A stretch of DNA of 64,000 nt. Source: Peribacillus kribbensis DSM 17871 (GTDB lineage Bacteria; Bacillota; Bacilli; Bacillales; DSM-1321). Both the position numbers and the translations under genes were made by a program. The DNA is taken from positions 95,629 through 159,628 of the forward strand of contig NZ_KE387245.1 in assembly GCF_000430765.1 (NCBI RefSeq), given 5' to 3'. Below are positions 53,515-63,174 of the stretch, in pieces. The notes under the pieces were generated by a model. The model searched no databases. It worked only from the letters and a program-made list of their open reading frames with translations, and had not been told where the DNA came from. Position 1 is the stretch's first letter; every line of letters begins with the position of its first letter.

Positions 53515-54657
53515 TTATTTTGTTAATTCATTGTAATGGCGTTCTACTTCTTTGGTAATAGCACTGTCTTCTGAAAGTCCGCTGACTTCCTTTAGTGTGC
53601 CTGCAATTCCTTTTTCCGCTAACAGAGCCTGAAGCTTCACTGCCTCTTCATCCTGCTTGTAATCAAACAGCAAGGCAGATGCAATGGCTCTTGCCAGGTT
53701 TGTAAAAGAGAGGCCGGCCTTTTCTGCTTCAACAGCTGGTTTTACAAGGCGGTCATTTGGGCCGAGCTTTCTTAGCGGAGAGCGTCCCACCCTTGTTACA
53801 TCATCATTTAAGAATCGGTTTTGGAATCTTGAAATGATTTTTTCGATATAATGCTGATGTTCGTTTGCATCCAGCTTATATTCATGGATCAGATAGTTAC
53901 CTGTCTCTTCAAGGGTCGCACGGACCTGAGCCACAATCTCGCCGTCAGCCAGGGTCTGGTCGATTGTCTGCTTTTTGTTCAAATAGCCAAGATAGGCTAT
54001 GACAGCATGACCGGTATTAACGGTAAACAGCTTCCGTTCAATGAATGGCCCAAGATCCGGAACGATCTTCATACCCTCAACATGAGGAATTTCTTCTGTT
54101 GCTTCAACCACCCACTCAAAGTACGGTTCAACAAGCACGTCAAGTGAACCCTGGTTGTTCTGAATCGGCACAATCCGGTCAACGGCTGAATTAAAGAAGT
54201 ATACTTTTCCTTCAAGCGCTGCTTTTGTTTCGTCATCAAGACTTTCAAAAATATATCCTTTTAAAAGGTCTGTAGCTGAAATTTGATTTTCACAGGCAAT
54301 GACGTAGAGCTTTTCATTTGTTTCCTTAACGCGGGCAGCGATCCCTTTTGCCATAAGCCCTGCAATCCTTGGAAGGATATTCGGTCCAATGGCAGTAGTT
54401 AAATACGTCGCAGATTTAATCGCATCTACTACCTTCTGCTCCTCTGTCATATTGTTAAGGCCGGATACATTTTTTATCGTTACAGATTCCTGTTCTTCAG
54501 TCGCAAGCTTCACATCATACTGCTGTTCTTCATTCAGCTTGTTGATCACTTGTTCTGCAATATCAACGAATGTTACATGATAGCCGGACTGCGAGAATAG
54601 TGCTCCAATAAATCCTCTTCCGATATTTCCTGCTCCAAAATGTACAGCTGTTTTCAT
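53515..54657 (-). CDS. mtlD: Mannitol-1-phosphate 5-dehydrogenase
   Basis: A 380-residue NAD-dependent enzyme that turns mannitol 1-phosphate into fructose 6-phosphate. The cofactor loop AVHFGAGNIGRGFIG is at residues 4-18. The catalytic region contains FTVNTGHAVIAYLGYL and the Lys-bearing RKLGPNDRLVKPA. Start at 54657 is chosen because AAAGGA lies 9 nt upstream and the protein then begins MKTAVHFGAGN; an ATG at 54666 abuts that site. It overlaps the mtlR reading frame end by a few bases and is the last gene of mtlA-mtlR-mtlD. Confidence 0.96.
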   Translation of the reverse strand: MKTAVHFGAGNIGRGFIGALFSQSGYHVTFVDIAEQVINKLNEEQQYDVKLATEEQESVTIKNVSGLNNMTEEQKVVDAIKSATYLTTAIGPNILPRIAGLMAKGIAARVKETNEKLYVIACENQISATDLLKGYIFESLDDETKAALEGKVYFFNSAVDRIVPIQNNQGSLDVLVEPYFEWVVEATEEIPHVEGMKIVPDLGPFIERKLFTVNTGHAVIAYLGYLNKKQTIDQTLADGEIVAQVRATLEETGNYLIHEYKLDANEHQHYIEKIISRFQNRFLNDDVTRVGRSPLRKLGPNDRLVKPAVEAEKAGLSFTNLARAIASALLFDYKQDEEAVKLQALLAEKGIAGTLKEVSGLSEDSAITKEVERHYNELTK

Positions 54658-54662
54658 TTCCA

Positions 54663-56741
54663 TCATTCCTTTATCAAATTATGGTGTAAATAATCCAAGA
54701 ATAATTCTTCAAGTCTTATTCGTATACTTTCCTCATTAGAGGAAGAATAAATCATCATGGCTTCCCTGCTTTCAATCAGGGAGGTGCTGATCAGGGAAAT
54801 CAATTCCTGTTCTCTTTCATTTAAATCTTCTGGTGCAAGCATGAGAAGCAGGTTCTTCATTTTTATCATGCTCCCATCCATGCCTCTTATGTCAATGGGT
54901 TCCTGAAGATGGGCAATTTGAAAAATAAGACTCTTAATTTCCGGATGTCTGCAATGATACAGTCCCATGGCTGATTCCGGTATCCCAAGGCCGCCTTTTT
55001 CTTCCCGGTCCATCAAGGCTTCCAGGATGCCTGTAATATCACTTAGAAGTGCTTTGTCCTGATCTTCCTCAAGCATCCTTTTCATGATTTCCCTGCGTCC
55101 TGAAGGCTCATTGATCCGGAATAAACGAAAATTCCCGATTATCTGGTTTATGCTTCTTTGAACATCCGTTATATCCTGCATAATCTCTGATAACTCTTTT
55201 TTGGGCTTTTTCTCTGCAGGCTGTATAGGATGGATGTTTTTATTCCTCGTAAGCTTTTCTACATTCCTGCCAAGATAGCTCCTGATAGCTGAGATATCCT
55301 CATCATTCAGCAGAGTGCTGACAAGGATATAATCGATTCCCAAGATCGGGAGCCTCACAGTGGATATAATGAGATCATAAGAAGCAAGGCTCTCTTTCTT
55401 TCCGATTTCCCGTATCGATTTTATATCGACAGCCGTAATTTCCTGGACTTCTTTCTTTACCCGGCTGGCCAGCATTTTAGACGTGCCTATTCCGGTAGGA
55501 CAGACAAGCAGCGCCCTGATGGAGACCGTTTCCTCGTTCATGACAAGAGAAGAGCCAAAGTGAAGCACGATAAAGGCAATTTCATCATCGGGAAAATCAA
55601 ATTCTGAAAAATGCATGCCCAGACTATTTTTCACGGCCATAAATAAAACACTGTAATTATGCTTAATTTCCTCGGCCAATGGATTGTAAAGCTCCATCTT
55701 TTGCTTCAGCCTGAATAAAGAGGGCTCCATATGGGCAAGCAGGCCCTGATACAGGGAAAAATCCCTGGTCAGATCCTCATGCAGCTGCGCTGAAACGTCC
55801 TCGATCAGACTTTTGATTTTCCTTCCGAGAACCACAGAACCATAAGGTATCATGTTAGGATCTTGCAGTTTCGAGCCTTTTAAAATCACAGCCAGATAGA
55901 ATTTATCCTCTTCTGTGAACGGTATACGGAATTTCGCTTCAATTTCTTCGCTGATTTTTTGTATAAGCCTCATTTCATCCACAAGACTTTCATTAGACTG
56001 CCCTTCCTGAGCCAAAAGAAAACCTGATTCGGTGCGCTGCATGGTAATGGCCAGCTGTACAATCAAGCCGACATAGTCGCTGTCTGCAAGCCTGGAAGGA
56101 CCTGTATTGACAATGGTGCTGACCAGCCGGTCGATTTCCAGAAGATATTCCGGTTTGAAAAATTGCAGGATTTTTTCTTCACTGCATGTATCTTCCGTCA
56201 TGATAAAAAGAGCTTCGATCAGCTCATAATTAAAATGAATCAGATAATAAGAAGCCAGTGCCTTCCGTTTGTCTGCTTCACTGCCCTTTACCTCAATGCC
56301 GACTCCCCTCTTCCGGGTGAGCTCTATATGGTATCCCTTGAGGAAATAAGTCATCTCATCCAAGGCTGCTGTTAAAGTGGCAATGCTGATTCCCAGTTCA
56401 ACTGCGAGTCCCTGAAGCTTGTAGGTTTCAGACTCCTGAAGCAGTGCAAGCAGTAATTTCAGACTGCGCTCCTCTGGTGTCTGGTCTACGGTATGGATGC
56501 CGAGAAGAAATTGAATAAGCCGGAATATTTTTTCGTCCTGTCCATCAATGGCGAGTCCCTCCTCCGTTTTCCGGCGAAGGGAAAGTCCGAATTCTTCAAG
56601 AATCTTTTCCACTGATTTCAAGTCACGCTGTATGGTCCTGACACTCACCCCCAGGAATGAAGCTAGTGAAGCCGGGCTGTGTTTTCCTGATGTTTTGATA
56701 ATCAAATCGATAATAGATTTTTCCCTTGACGTGATTAACAT
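54663..56741 (-). CDS. mtlR: PRD-containing mannitol operon activator
   Basis: A 692-residue PTS-controlled activator. Two DNA-binding helix-turn-helices occupy the first 120 residues (KHSPASLASFLGVSVRTIQRDL, then LQGLAVELGISIATLTAALD). Two PRD domains follow. An EIIB-Gat-like domain has LLVCPTGIGTSK (Cys near residue 414), and a C-terminal EIIA-Mtl-like domain has GLYHCRHPEI. Phosphorylation of these modules by PTS proteins controls its activity. It lies between mtlA and mtlD on the same strand. The ATG at 56741 has a poor ribosome site, so translation may be low. Confidence 0.95.
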   Translation of the reverse strand: MLITSREKSIIDLIIKTSGKHSPASLASFLGVSVRTIQRDLKSVEKILEEFGLSLRRKTEEGLAIDGQDEKIFRLIQFLLGIHTVDQTPEERSLKLLLALLQESETYKLQGLAVELGISIATLTAALDEMTYFLKGYHIELTRKRGVGIEVKGSEADKRKALASYYLIHFNYELIEALFIMTEDTCSEEKILQFFKPEYLLEIDRLVSTIVNTGPSRLADSDYVGLIVQLAITMQRTESGFLLAQEGQSNESLVDEMRLIQKISEEIEAKFRIPFTEEDKFYLAVILKGSKLQDPNMIPYGSVVLGRKIKSLIEDVSAQLHEDLTRDFSLYQGLLAHMEPSLFRLKQKMELYNPLAEEIKHNYSVLFMAVKNSLGMHFSEFDFPDDEIAFIVLHFGSSLVMNEETVSIRALLVCPTGIGTSKMLASRVKKEVQEITAVDIKSIREIGKKESLASYDLIISTVRLPILGIDYILVSTLLNDEDISAIRSYLGRNVEKLTRNKNIHPIQPAEKKPKKELSEIMQDITDVQRSINQIIGNFRLFRINEPSGRREIMKRMLEEDQDKALLSDITGILEALMDREEKGGLGIPESAMGLYHCRHPEIKSLIFQIAHLQEPIDIRGMDGSMIKMKNLLLMLAPEDLNEREQELISLISTSLIESREAMMIYSSSNEESIRIRLEELFLDYLHHNLIKE

Positions 56742-56781
56742 ATATAACAGCTCGTTTCAGATGATTTATCTTTTAAAACAG

Positions 56782-56816
56782 TGAATAGAAAAGCAGATAT
56801 TCCGCTTTTCTATTCA
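56782..56816 (-). terminator. Hairpin between mtlA and mtlR
   Basis: TGAATAGAAAAGC and GCTTTTCTATTCA form a perfect 13-bp inverted repeat with a 9-nt loop just past mtlA. Without a strong T-run it probably attenuates or stabilises rather than fully ends transcription. Confidence 0.65.
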
Positions 56817-56823
56817 TAGGTGT

Positions 56824-58806
56824 TTATTTATTTTGGGTGATGATTTCCATCAATTCCCTGGCACTCTTAGCCTGTACCATCTTTTCGATATTTTCCATAT
56901 CGGAGCATGTTACGGCGATGCCTGACAGAATTTCAAGATGTGTGCCGTCCTTACCGGCGATTCCGAAGATCAATCGTGCTTTCTGTCCGTCAAAATCTAC
57001 GCCTTCCGGAACTTGAAGAACTGTGAAGCCGGATTTTAGCACATCCTTTTTCGCCTCTTCAGTACCATGAGGAATCGCTACATCATTGCCCATATAGGTT
57101 GAAGTCAATTGATCGCGCGCAATCATGGCCTCTACATAGCTTTCCTTAACATAGCCAGCTTTGACAAGCGCCTGTCCGGCAAAGCGGATTGCCTCTTCCT
57201 TCGTTGCGAAGGATTGATTTAAAAAGACATTTTCTTCTTTCAATAGATCATTGTCATGTTCCTGGATATCTGTATCGGCAGTGAGCTGTTCCTGGTCAGA
57301 CACTTTGCTGCTGTCAAGGCTCGGTTCAACAATATCTCCGTGAACACCTTGTACATTCGCTTCCGCATCTTCCACCACCTCATCCAATCCGTCCCGGCCG
57401 CCATTTTTCAAACGGTCGACAAGCTTGTCGTATTCTGGGCTGGATAGGAAGTTATCCACTGAAATGTGGTACGCGTTCGGAACTTTATTCTGTGCTCTTG
57501 GTGTGAGCTCTTCCTGTGTGATAACGATTTCCGCATCATTTGGAAGATTATTGATCGCTGTATTGGTTACAGAGATGCTCAGTCCTGCTTCCTTGACTTT
57601 CTTGCGTAGCAGAGATGCTCCCATTGCACTTGAACCCATACCTGCATCACAGGCGAAGATGATCTTGTTCACCTTTTCAGGCACATTGCCTGGCTGGGAT
57701 GCAAATACATCTGCAACTGAGCTTTTCTTCCCTTTCATTTCCTGCATTTTTTTGGCAGCATCTTCAAGATTTTCATCTGACTGCTTCCCTGTTTTCAAAA
57801 TGACGGAGGAAATCAGGAATGAAACAATACCAGCAACGATTACACCTGCGAAGTTGGCGATATAAGCGCTCGCATGGTGCGGAGTAACCGCAGTGATCGC
57901 CAGGATACTTCCTGGTGAAGATGGAGCGAATAATCCACCGCCTAAAAGAACAAGGGTGAACACACCGCTCATGCCTCCAAGGATAACAGCGATAAACAGC
58001 ATTGGCTTCATCAGGATATATGGGAAGTAAATCTCATGGATCCCCCCGAAGAAGTGAATAATCGCTGCACCTGGTGCAGATCTTTTTGCTGTACCTTTTC
58101 CAAAGATACAGTATGCCAAGAGAACACCGATACCAGGTCCTGGGTTGGCTTCAAGCAGGAACAGAACAGATTTCCCTGATTCCTTTACCTGCTGTATTCC
58201 GATTGGAGAAAGAACCCCATGGTTGATGGCATTATTCAGGAACAATACCTTCGCAGGTTCGATGATGATGCTTGTCAATGGAAGAAGTCCAGTTCCGACA
58301 AGCCAGTCGACACCGCTTACAAGCCAGCCCGTAAAGGTTGTAACTGCCGGGCCGACTGCCCAGTAGGATAGGATGGCAAGAAGTCCGCCCAGGATTCCTG
58401 CAGAGAAGTTATTGACGAGCATTTCAAATCCGGCTTTTACTTTGCCTTCAATCATCTTGTCAAACTTCTTGATTACATAGCCTCCAAGTGGACCCATAAT
58501 CATAGCGCCCAGGAACATCGGGATGCCGGATCCTACGATGACACCCATTGTGGCGATCGCACCAACGACCCCTCCCCTGTGATCATGGACAATTTTACCT
58601 CCAGTGTAAGCGATTAACAATGGAAGCAAATAAGTAATCATTGGGCCGACCATTTCACCAAAATGCTTATTTGGTGTAAACCCTGTAGGTATAAACAAAG
58701 CGGTGATTAAACCCCATGCAATAAAAGCTGCGATATTCGGCATAACCATAGAGCTCAGGAAGTTCCCGAATTTCTGGACAGCTACTTTTATGTTTGTTTG
58801 AGCCAT
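56824..58806 (-). CDS. mtlA: PTS mannitol-specific EIICBA component
   Basis: A 660-residue permease-phosphotransferase that imports and phosphorylates mannitol to mannitol 1-phosphate. The membrane EIIC domain covers about residues 1-345 and has GGIHEIYFPYIL. EIIB carries the phosphocysteine in FACDAGMGSSAMGA (about residue 384). EIIA carries the phosphohistidine in AIPHGTEEAK (about residue 576). B. subtilis MtlA lacks EIIA, so a fused EIIA is like that of E. coli or Geobacillus. First gene of the mtl operon; promoter region with paired AAATACCAA boxes lies at 58849-58921. Confidence 0.96.
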   Translation of the reverse strand: MAQTNIKVAVQKFGNFLSSMVMPNIAAFIAWGLITALFIPTGFTPNKHFGEMVGPMITYLLPLLIAYTGGKIVHDHRGGVVGAIATMGVIVGSGIPMFLGAMIMGPLGGYVIKKFDKMIEGKVKAGFEMLVNNFSAGILGGLLAILSYWAVGPAVTTFTGWLVSGVDWLVGTGLLPLTSIIIEPAKVLFLNNAINHGVLSPIGIQQVKESGKSVLFLLEANPGPGIGVLLAYCIFGKGTAKRSAPGAAIIHFFGGIHEIYFPYILMKPMLFIAVILGGMSGVFTLVLLGGGLFAPSSPGSILAITAVTPHHASAYIANFAGVIVAGIVSFLISSVILKTGKQSDENLEDAAKKMQEMKGKKSSVADVFASQPGNVPEKVNKIIFACDAGMGSSAMGASLLRKKVKEAGLSISVTNTAINNLPNDAEIVITQEELTPRAQNKVPNAYHISVDNFLSSPEYDKLVDRLKNGGRDGLDEVVEDAEANVQGVHGDIVEPSLDSSKVSDQEQLTADTDIQEHDNDLLKEENVFLNQSFATKEEAIRFAGQALVKAGYVKESYVEAMIARDQLTSTYMGNDVAIPHGTEEAKKDVLKSGFTVLQVPEGVDFDGQKARLIFGIAGKDGTHLEILSGIAVTCSDMENIEKMVQAKSARELMEIITQNK

Positions 58807-58848
58807 AGCTCTCTCTTCCTTTCTTAGAGAATTGATTCCACCTTCAAT

Positions 58849-58921
58849 GATATAGGTACGGACATCTGCTTACAACAAACATAAATACCAACTTTGTCGC
58901 GCCATCAGAGACAAATACCAA
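58849..58921 (-). promoter_or_regulatory. mtlA promoter with paired TTGGTATTT boxes
   Basis: Minus strand TTGGTATTT occurs at 58913-58921 and 58883-58891, exactly 30 bp apart. A -10-like TATATC (58849-58854) follows at the right distance for a weak -35. The boxes are likely binding sites of MtlR, an activator that needs paired sites upstream of -35. Confidence 0.6.
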
Positions 58922-59122
58922 GTTACTCCTTATCGTTTAGACATATTTCTATAGATCTAAACTTGAATCACTAAATTTACGGGAAGAGTCCTCCATTTCC
59001 CGGGATGCGGCTTAGTGTTTTCTCTTTTTTAAAGTTGTGTATGCCCGGAAAAGGATTCAAGTCGCTGGCCATGAGTATCGTTGGGAAATGAGGCCGTGGA
59101 ATGGGAACAGCCCCCATAAATC

Positions 59123-60469
59123 CTAATTTTGATGCTTCCAGACTTTTTTCTGCATGATAAAGGCTGCTGCCCCGATGATGGCGACAAAGAGAAGGGCCGC
59201 GAAGAAGCCGTAGCGGATGTTTTTTTCCAGCAGGGTTCCTGAGGCTGCTGCTGCGATAAGGAGCAATCCGAGATAGGCGAGCATCTTCCCTTTTGCCTTG
59301 AGTTCAAGGAATTTTAGGGCAGATGCGAGTATGGTGGCCCAATTCAGCAAAATGAGAAGACCAGCTGCTGTAGTGATATATTCGTAAATCTTTCCCGGCA
59401 GCAGCAAAGCTGTCACGATGGAGAGCAGCATCCCAATGGCGGCAAGTGTCAGCGAAGGAAGAGGAAGCTTCTTCCACTTTATCTTCTTAGAAAACAGTTT
59501 TGGCGCATCGCCGTCCTTTGAGAGTGTAACAAGGAGGGTAGTCACGCCGAATAAAGCTGCAGTCATGGTTGAAAAACCTGCTACTATGATGGCTGCATTG
59601 AATACATGCGGAAAAAAGGATAAATGGTAATGATCCATTGCAGTCACAAAGGGGCTTTCTTTTTCTTGGAAAGCACCGTGAGCTGCCATCATGACAGCGA
59701 ATCCGAGCGAGACCGCATATAAGATCACTAGAAGAATCAGCATAATGACACCGGCCTTCGGTGCATCCTTCTTCTCCTTCAGCCTTGTGGCCATGAGACC
59801 GATCACTTCGATGCCTCCATAGGCATAATACGCATAGATAAGGGAAGACCAAAATCCGATAAATCCTTCAGGAAACAATTCATGGGCACTCCCCGGAAGA
59901 CCGGGATGCTCCGTTCCGCCATGAAGCAGGCCAAACAGCCCCGCACCTGCCAGGACGATGAACATCAGAATGGCCGCTGTTTTTACAATAGCCAGGAAAT
60001 CCTCTACCTTATCAAATCCTTTATTACCCGTAAGGACTACAATAATCGAGAGGATGGCATATCCTGCCGCAAAAACCCAAAGGGGCACCTGAGGAAACCA
60101 AAATCTCGACAAAATGGAGAGTGCGGTTAATTGGCTGCCCATGATCAGAATGTTCGAGCTCCAATAATTCCAGCCGCATGTAAATCCCGCCCACTTACCG
60201 AATGCTTTTGCAGCATAATAACAGAAAGAGCCTTCCTGTGGATCCTTTGCCGTCATTTTTGCCAGCAGATTATAAACTGTATATGTACCTAGTGCTGCTA
60301 AAAGAAAGGAAAAAACAATGGAGGGACCGGTCGTCTTTATTCCAATGGCTGAACCAAGAAAAAAACCTGTCCCAATCGTACAGCCTACCCCAATCAGTGA
60401 AAGCTGCCACCATTTCAGCGTCCCCTGTCCCTCCGATTTACCTGAGTGCTCGTTTCCTTCAGGACACAT
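59123..60469 (-). CDS. APC-family amino acid permease
   Basis: A 448-residue transporter with about 12 helices. The opening helix region LIGVGCTIGTGFFLGSAIGI is the consensus for amino-acid permeases of the APC superfamily. The sixth-helix substrate region reads IYAYYAYGGIEVIGLMA. RBS AGGAGG lies 6 nt before the ATG. Substrate specificity cannot be read from the sequence. It is transcribed alone on the minus strand, next to mtlA. Confidence 0.9.
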   Translation of the reverse strand: MCPEGNEHSGKSEGQGTLKWWQLSLIGVGCTIGTGFFLGSAIGIKTTGPSIVFSFLLAALGTYTVYNLLAKMTAKDPQEGSFCYYAAKAFGKWAGFTCGWNYWSSNILIMGSQLTALSILSRFWFPQVPLWVFAAGYAILSIIVVLTGNKGFDKVEDFLAIVKTAAILMFIVLAGAGLFGLLHGGTEHPGLPGSAHELFPEGFIGFWSSLIYAYYAYGGIEVIGLMATRLKEKKDAPKAGVIMLILLVILYAVSLGFAVMMAAHGAFQEKESPFVTAMDHYHLSFFPHVFNAAIIVAGFSTMTAALFGVTTLLVTLSKDGDAPKLFSKKIKWKKLPLPSLTLAAIGMLLSIVTALLLPGKIYEYITTAAGLLILLNWATILASALKFLELKAKGKMLAYLGLLLIAAAASGTLLEKNIRYGFFAALLFVAIIGAAAFIMQKKVWKHQN

Positions 60470-60583
60470 AATGTACCTCCTATATTAAGTCGGGCAATAC
60501 TCCCGCGAATTCCTTATTGATTCACCTCTTTATTTTCTTCTGATTTTCCCGCTTCATACCTAAACGGAATCGAACATCGAAAA

Positions 60584-60603
60584 AACCCCTGATCCAAGGG
60601 GTT
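60584..60603. terminator. Short hairpin upstream of the permease gene
   Basis: AACCCCT and AGGGGTT flank TGATCC; six T follow on the minus strand. No gene ends at it, so it may be a leader attenuator of the permease gene or the end of a small RNA. Confidence 0.4.
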
Positions 60604-60670
60604 CTCTTTTGACTTTTATTTCAAGAATATTACATAATAATGATACGGATTAAGCGAGGTGGAGACTTTA

Positions 60671-60820
60671 ATGATACTCATCACAGGGGAACTCTCCAGA
60701 CTTGTGGGGGAATATTACTCCTGCACTGATGAAGCCATGAAGTCGGAGCTTGAAGAAGATATTAACCTTTTAAGTGCTGCCATCTACCTTTGGGATCATA
60801 ATCCTAAAGCATCTTATTAA
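60671..60820 (+). CDS. Predicted 49-aa protein
   Basis: The frame ATG 60671 to TAA 60820 has GGTGGAGA 6 nt upstream. It encodes a 49-residue acidic protein: MILITGELSRLVGEYYSC, then MKSELEEDINLLSAAIYL and a short tail. The N-terminal pattern is unfamiliar, and no membrane helix is clear. The ribosome site is the main support. Confidence 0.45.
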   Translation: MILITGELSRLVGEYYSCTDEAMKSELEEDINLLSAAIYLWDHNPKASY

Positions 60821-61092
60821 ATAGAATAAACTTACGGCCGGCTTGCCCGCAGTGTTATGGGAAACGGCGAGTCTCCTTTTTGGATGTCCAGCGGAATCCT
60901 GCTTGATTTGCTGGATACATTTAATTTATTTTCTCCTTCGAAAACCGCCATTTTTTAAAAAAATTCCATCAAGCTGTTTTTTGATAAGCAGTATTCCGAT
61001 TTACAAGATGGACTTGTTAGTGTTCTATACAGGAATGGTGTATCATGGGGAATGTAAATAATTCGTTCGGATGAAAGAAGGATTTTCGATTC

Positions 61093-62304
61093 ATGGCACA
61101 TATACAACGAGGGACACGCACATTCAAAAAAGCGAATCTGGCCTTATTTGCCGGAGGATTCAGCACGTTCGCCATACTTTGGGGCACCCAGCCGCTGCTC
61201 CCGGAGCTTGCTCGGGAGTTTCATATTTCTCCTGCACTCTCGAGCCTAAGCCTTTCTTCCACCACTATTGCTTTAGCTGTCAGTATTTTAATAGCCGGTT
61301 CTTTATCAGAAGTGTTTGGGCGGAAATCGATCATGACTCTTTCCATTGTCGTGTCCTCCCTTCTATCAGTCCTTACAGCGTTTTCGCCCAATTTCCATCT
61401 GTTGATTCTTTTCAGGATCCTTCAGGGAATTACGCTGGCGGGTCTGCCGGCTGTCGCAATGGCTTATTTGGGTGAAGAAATTGAACCCAGGAGCCTTGGA
61501 ATGGCCATGGGGCTGTATATAAGCGGAAATTCAATCGGAGGAATGGCAGGAAGAATCATCTGCGGCTTTTTAACGGATTATTTCGGCTGGCATGCGGCAC
61601 TGGCCGGTGTCGGACTGGTCAGCCTGCTTGCCGGAGTGGTCTTTTGGAGGATCCTTCCTCCTTCTGTGAATTTCCATCCGCGAAAGTTTGAAATAGGATC
61701 ATTAGCAAAAACTTTATTTTCGCAATTCAAGGAACCAGGGCTGGTTTATCTATTTCTCATTGCTTTTTTACTGATGGGCGGCTTTGTTTCATTATATAAC
61801 TATATCGGCTTCCAGCTGATCCGTCCGCCTTATTCTTTAAGCCAGACATTGGTTGGCTTCATTTTCATCGTCTATATGGTCGGCACATTCAGTTCAACCT
61901 GGATGGGGATGCTGGCTGACAAATATGGAAGAAGGGTCATTTTAGGGCTCTCCCTATTCATCCTTTTCATAGGGGCATTCATTACGCTTGATGCTTCTCT
62001 TTGGGTAAAAATCGTTGGTGTGGCTGTCTTCACCTTTGGCTTTTTTGCCGGACATTCCCTTGCCAGCGGCTGGGTAGGCAAGTTTGCTTCCCATGATAAA
62101 GCTCAGGCATCCTCCCTGTACCTATTTTTTTATTATGCCGGTTCAAGCATCGGAGGAACAGCAAGCGGTGCGGTATACAGCGGATTCGGCTGGCATGGAG
62201 TAGTGGCTTGGATCATGATCCTTGCTGTTGTTTCCATCCTTCTTTCCATCCGCCTTGGAATCATCGCTAAACGGAAATTCAAGACACATACAGCGGAAGT
62301 ATAA
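61093..62304 (+). CDS. MFS transporter (YnfM-like)
   Basis: A 403-residue major facilitator with 12 predicted helices. Motif A-like SEVFGRKSIM lies between helices 2 and 3, and ADKYGRRVILGL repeats it in the second half. It has the drug/arabinose-efflux-like layout of YnfM, with GRIICGFLTDYFGWHAAL in helix 5. Substrate unknown. AGAAGGA lies before the ATG with about 12 nt spacing. Confidence 0.9.
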   Translation: MAHIQRGTRTFKKANLALFAGGFSTFAILWGTQPLLPELAREFHISPALSSLSLSSTTIALAVSILIAGSLSEVFGRKSIMTLSIVVSSLLSVLTAFSPNFHLLILFRILQGITLAGLPAVAMAYLGEEIEPRSLGMAMGLYISGNSIGGMAGRIICGFLTDYFGWHAALAGVGLVSLLAGVVFWRILPPSVNFHPRKFEIGSLAKTLFSQFKEPGLVYLFLIAFLLMGGFVSLYNYIGFQLIRPPYSLSQTLVGFIFIVYMVGTFSSTWMGMLADKYGRRVILGLSLFILFIGAFITLDASLWVKIVGVAVFTFGFFAGHSLASGWVGKFASHDKAQASSLYLFFYYAGSSIGGTASGAVYSGFGWHGVVAWIMILAVVSILLSIRLGIIAKRKFKTHTAEV

Positions 62305-62305
62305 T

Positions 62306-62329
62306 AAGGAGAGCCCCCGGGCTCTCCTT
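62306..62329 (+). terminator. Terminator of the MFS gene
   Basis: AAGGAGAGCC and GGCTCTCCTT form a 10-bp stem with a 4-nt loop, followed by TAATTATTTT. It touches the stop of the converging nucleotidyltransferase gene. Confidence 0.8.
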
Positions 62330-63174
62330 TAATTATTTTCAAACCGTTCATTACATTCTTTTATCATGAAATCCATGTAAGCAAGAGCCTCATTCCGTCT
62401 TCGGATTAACGAGTTGTAACTGGACTTTGGCGGTTTCTTGTTTCTCAGCCTCAGTGCCTCCTCGATTATTTTATGCCACTTTTCCGGTACGTTCATAAGC
62501 GCATATTCACCCGCTTCAGCCTTTGAGGTGATATCACGTTCCCTGAATGTATAATAAAGACGGGTAACTCCCAGAACTCCCCATTCGATGCTGTTTAAGC
62601 TCAAATAGCCCTGAAAGAAATAAAGGGAAGGAAATGTCCTGCTTCGCTTTGCCCAGCCCGCCCAATAGGTGTTTAAGTTTTCTCTCATCCCGCTAAGAAG
62701 CTGCTCCCAGTCTACATGCAGCGGAACTTCTTCGATTTTTCTTCCTCGGACTGTAATCCCATACTTTTTTAATTGAAAGGTATCTATGGAATTTCTATAA
62801 AACGTCAAGGTCCCGATATAACTGCCAGAATTAAAGCGCAAAACTGGAACAGGATTTTTTGCCAAAGTTTCCAAACCATCTTCAAAAAAATAAAACCCGT
62901 CAAGGTCTGTATCCGGAAATTCTTTTTTGATAACTGTATGAATTTCCTTTAAAATCAGTAAAGTATTTTCCTTTATCTCATTTGTATGTAATACACCTAT
63001 AAAATCTATATCGCTGAATCCCTCTTTAAACGCTCCTAAAGAGATAGAGCCATATAAATAGAAAGAACCCAGCAATTGAGGAAGCCTGCTGTCCATCAAT
63101 TCTAAATATCGCTCAAGCTGAGCCTTAACTTTGTCTTGCACCTCTCCACTGTTTGTCCCCGGAAAATGAATCAT
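62329..63174 (-). CDS. Nucleotidyltransferase with DUF4111 tail (AadA-like)
   Basis: A 281-residue protein with the nucleotidyltransferase signature GSISLGAFKEGFSDIDFI (about residues 42-59); the DID carboxylates bind metal. The C-terminal part resembles DUF4111, as in AadA-type aminoglycoside adenylyltransferases (ANT(3'')-like). Whether it confers resistance is not known. The start at 63174 follows the Nudix stop without a gap. GGGGAT lies upstream. Confidence 0.78.
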   Translation of the reverse strand: MIHFPGTNSGEVQDKVKAQLERYLELMDSRLPQLLGSFYLYGSISLGAFKEGFSDIDFIGVLHTNEIKENTLLILKEIHTVIKKEFPDTDLDGFYFFEDGLETLAKNPVPVLRFNSGSYIGTLTFYRNSIDTFQLKKYGITVRGRKIEEVPLHVDWEQLLSGMRENLNTYWAGWAKRSRTFPSLYFFQGYLSLNSIEWGVLGVTRLYYTFRERDITSKAEAGEYALMNVPEKWHKIIEEALRLRNKKPPKSSYNSLIRRRNEALAYMDFMIKECNERFENN

